Shown: one piece after another, positions 6,276 to 7,611 of the stretch
Position numbering within the stretch: the first letter of the stretch is position 1
How the letters are laid out: the number at the start of each line of letters is the position of its first letter
Source: an uncultured Bacilli bacterium
GTDB taxonomy: Bacteria; Bacillota_I; Bacilli_A; RFN20; CAG-826
Assembly: GCA_944358755.1 (NCBI GenBank)
Contig: CALVRY010000054.1
Location: 1 to 7,611, forward strand
DNA length: 7,611 bases
Reading direction: 5' to 3'
Notes under the pieces: model-generated
The model's database searches: none
What the model was told of the DNA's origin: nothing
What the model saw: the letters and a program-made list of their open reading frames with translations, nothing else
Made by a program: the position numbers and the translations under genes

Positions 6276-7493
6276 TTATCCAATAACATCAATTCCTGGA
6301 AGATGTCCGTCGTTTTCAATCATTTCAAGTGAAGCGCCGCCACCTGTTGAAACATGGGAGAATTTATTTGCATAACCAAATTGTTTTGCAGCAGCTGCAC
6401 TATCACCACCACCGATTACTGAGAAAGCTTCAGTATTTTCTGTGATTGCTTTACAAACTTCGATTGTGCCATGTTGGAAATGAGCATCTTCAAAAACACC
6501 CATTGGTCCATTCCAGAAAATTAATTTTGCTTTAGCAATTTCATTTCTATATAATTCTTCAGTTTTTGGACCGATATCAAGACCTTGATATCCTTCTGGA
6601 ATATCTTCACCTTGTGCAACAACTTTAATATTTTCTTCGTGATAATTATCAAAACCATCAGCAATGACATTATCTATTGGAAGTAAAATCTTACCACTTT
6701 CGTAGCATTTTTTAGCGTATTCTAATTGGTCATCTTCAACTGGGCAATGTCCAACTTTTTTGCCTAAAGCTTTTAAGAATGTATAAGCCATAGCGCCGCC
6801 AATTAAAATCTTATCGCACTTTTTAAGTAATGAATCGATAACTTTAATTTTATCAGAAACTTTGAATCCACCAAGAATAGCAAGATATGGGTGAACATCA
6901 CCTTTAACACATGCACCTAAATTCTTGACTTCTTTTTCCATTAAGTAACCTAAAGCAACTGGTTTTCCTTCTTTCTTTAAAATTTCTGGAACACCATATG
7001 TTGAAGCATGTGCTCTATGTGCACTACCAAAAGCATCCATTACAAAGCCATCAACATAGCTTGCCCATTCTGCTGATAATTTAGCATCATTTTTGCTTTC
7101 GCCTTTTTCGTATCTTGTATTTTGAACAAGTAAAACTTCTCCAGCTTTTAAGGAAGCAATAGCATTTTTAAGTTCTTCACCACTTGTGACAGGGCAGAAT
7201 TTAACTGTAACACCTTCTAAATGTTTAGCAAGAACTGGGAAAACATATTCCATATTGTTCTTTTCTTTTTCTTTAGCGATTTCTGCATCGTCAACTTTAC
7301 CCCATTTAATTTTTCCTAAGTGGGACATCAAAACTAGAGCAGCACCTTCGCTTAATAATTTTTTGATTGTTGGTAAAGCAGCAACGACTCTGTTATCGTC
7401 TCTAACTTCTGTGCCTTTTAAAGGGACATTAAAATCGACTCTGACAAGGATTTTTTTACCATTTAATCCTTTTAAATTATCAATTGTATTCAT
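6276..7493 (-). CDS. pgk: Phosphoglycerate kinase
   Basis: Phosphoglycerate kinase transfers phosphate from 1,3-bisphosphoglycerate to ADP, the first ATP-forming step of glycolysis. The 405-residue protein has both lobes. N-terminal: RVDFNVPL at 18-25 with D20 and N22, R35, SHLG at 57-60, and DAFGSAHRAHAS. C-terminal: GGFKVSDKI, FWNGPMGVFE and the nucleotide-binding GGGDSAAA and STGGGASLE. After SHLG the usual RPKG is KIKWGK, followed by a lysine- and glutamate-rich insert to about residue 82, a trait I associate with Mollicutes and related Bacilli. The ATG at 7491-7493 is chosen because AGAGGAG (7499-7505) lies 5 bases upstream and MNTIDNLKG fits the family. An ATG 18 codons earlier (7545-7547) would run through the intergenic hairpin and has no ribosome site. 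It lies between gap and tpiA. Confidence 0.97.
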   Translation of the reverse strand: MNTIDNLKGLNGKKILVRVDFNVPLKGTEVRDDNRVVAALPTIKKLLSEGAALVLMSHLGKIKWGKVDDAEIAKEKEKNNMEYVFPVLAKHLEGVTVKFCPVTSGEELKNAIASLKAGEVLLVQNTRYEKGESKNDAKLSAEWASYVDGFVMDAFGSAHRAHASTYGVPEILKKEGKPVALGYLMEKEVKNLGACVKGDVHPYLAILGGFKVSDKIKVIDSLLKKCDKILIGGAMAYTFLKALGKKVGHCPVEDDQLEYAKKCYESGKILLPIDNVIADGFDNYHEENIKVVAQGEDIPEGYQGLDIGPKTEELYRNEIAKAKLIFWNGPMGVFEDAHFQHGTIEVCKAITENTEAFSVIGGGDSAAAAKQFGYANKFSHVSTGGGASLEMIENDGHLPGIDVIG

Positions 7494-7510
7494 TTTTTCT
7501 CCTCTATTTA

Positions 7511-7545
7511 AATAAAAGGGGCTAATAAGTCCATTATTAAGCCCC
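7511..7545 (-). terminator. Hairpin between gap and pgk (leaky terminator or attenuator)
   Basis: GGGGC/GCCCC (7541-7545 with 7518-7522) plus TAATAA/TTATTA, with a single bulged T, form an 11-bp stem around a 5-base loop. A broken T-tract TTTTATTT (7510-7517) follows. It lies 19 bases after the gap stop and just 5 bases before the pgk ribosome site, leaving no room for a separate pgk promoter, so it must allow read-through if pgk is expressed from the gap transcript. Confidence 0.8.
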
Positions 7546-7564
7546 AATAAATCAAATTATTTAA

Positions 7565-7611
7565 CTATTTTAATTCAGCAAAGTATTTGATTGTTCTGAC
7601 CATTTGGCTGG
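7565..7611 (-). CDS. gap: Glyceraldehyde-3-phosphate dehydrogenase, last 14 codons
   Basis: Only the 3' end is in the window: residues SQMVRTIKYFAELK followed by TAG. The pattern S-x-x-V-R-T-I-K-Y-F-A is the usual C-terminal helix of glyceraldehyde-3-phosphate dehydrogenase, the NAD-dependent enzyme that makes 1,3-bisphosphoglycerate, the substrate of pgk. Its place directly ahead of pgk and tpiA on the same strand matches the common gap-pgk-tpiA order. The short length limits certainty, but motif and context agree. Confidence 0.85.
   Translation of the reverse strand, partial: SQMVRTIKYFAELK

Noticed and set aside
7186..7515. Plus-strand 109-codon reading frame
   Set aside because: It is antisense to the start of pgk and its apparent hydrophobic stretches follow from the opposite-strand codons; it has no ribosome site.
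7494..7547. Longer pgk start at the upstream ATG (7545-7547)
   Set aside because: The extra 18 codons would be encoded by the gap-pgk hairpin and the ribosome site itself and do not resemble the family N-terminus.
1..7611. Possible use of TGA as a tryptophan codon (Mycoplasma-type code)
   Set aside because: All genes read through intact with the standard code and use TGG for tryptophan. The absence of TGA stops among eight genes in AT-rich DNA is not informative by itself.

Overview
This window is a clearly AT-rich, tightly packed stretch of ordinary bacterial chromosome. It carries translation, tRNA quality-control, DNA-maintenance and glycolysis genes, and I see no mobile element, CRISPR array, rRNA or tRNA gene. 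Several points suggest a low-G+C Firmicute or close Mollicutes relative with the standard genetic code: a T-box leader ahead of alaS, Gram-positive style AAGGAG/GGAGG ribosome sites, Firmicutes-type gene neighbours, and a phosphoglycerate kinase with a lysine-rich insert of the kind I associate with Mollicutes and Erysipelotrichia-like Bacilli. All eight visible stop codons are TAA or TAG, Trp is read from TGG, and no reading frame needs an in-frame TGA, so a Mycoplasma-type code is not required. I cannot fix the genus.

Layout from left to right. Positions 1-435 hold the N-terminal 145 codons of alaS (minus strand). Positions 440-625 hold its T-box leader with a GCC alanine specifier, a terminator/antiterminator switch and, just upstream, a good promoter at 638-666 framed by a perfect 15-bp inverted repeat. 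Next on the minus strand come an unknown four-helix membrane protein (712-1314), mnmA (1433-2563) and dtd (2565-3017); dtd and mnmA are separated by one base. A 50-base divergent promoter region separates dtd from rarA (3068-4351, plus strand), and both genes appear to start leaderless or nearly so. A bidirectional terminator (4359-4400) sits between rarA and a convergent Bax-inhibitor-1 family membrane protein gene (4407-5228) that starts with TTG. A 279-base AT-rich spacer follows. The glycolytic cluster gap-pgk-tpiA then fills 5508-7611, all on the minus strand, with only the last 14 codons of gap in view.

How the genes fit together. alaS, dtd and mnmA all act on tRNA: charging tRNA-Ala, clearing wrongly charged tRNA (D-amino acids and Gly-tRNA-Ala), and 2-thiolating the wobble uridine. 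Together with rarA they look like a shortened version of the dtd ... rarA-cymR-iscS-mnmA ... alaS region known from Bacillus, with cymR and iscS missing here. gap, pgk and tpiA encode three neighbouring steps of lower glycolysis and end in a strand-specific terminator. A further hairpin between gap and pgk could lower pgk-tpiA expression relative to gap.

I did not find an undescribed system. The points most worth a second look are the inverted repeat that frames the alaS promoter, the overlapping divergent leaderless promoters of dtd and rarA, the hairpin between gap and pgk, and the unrecognised membrane protein.
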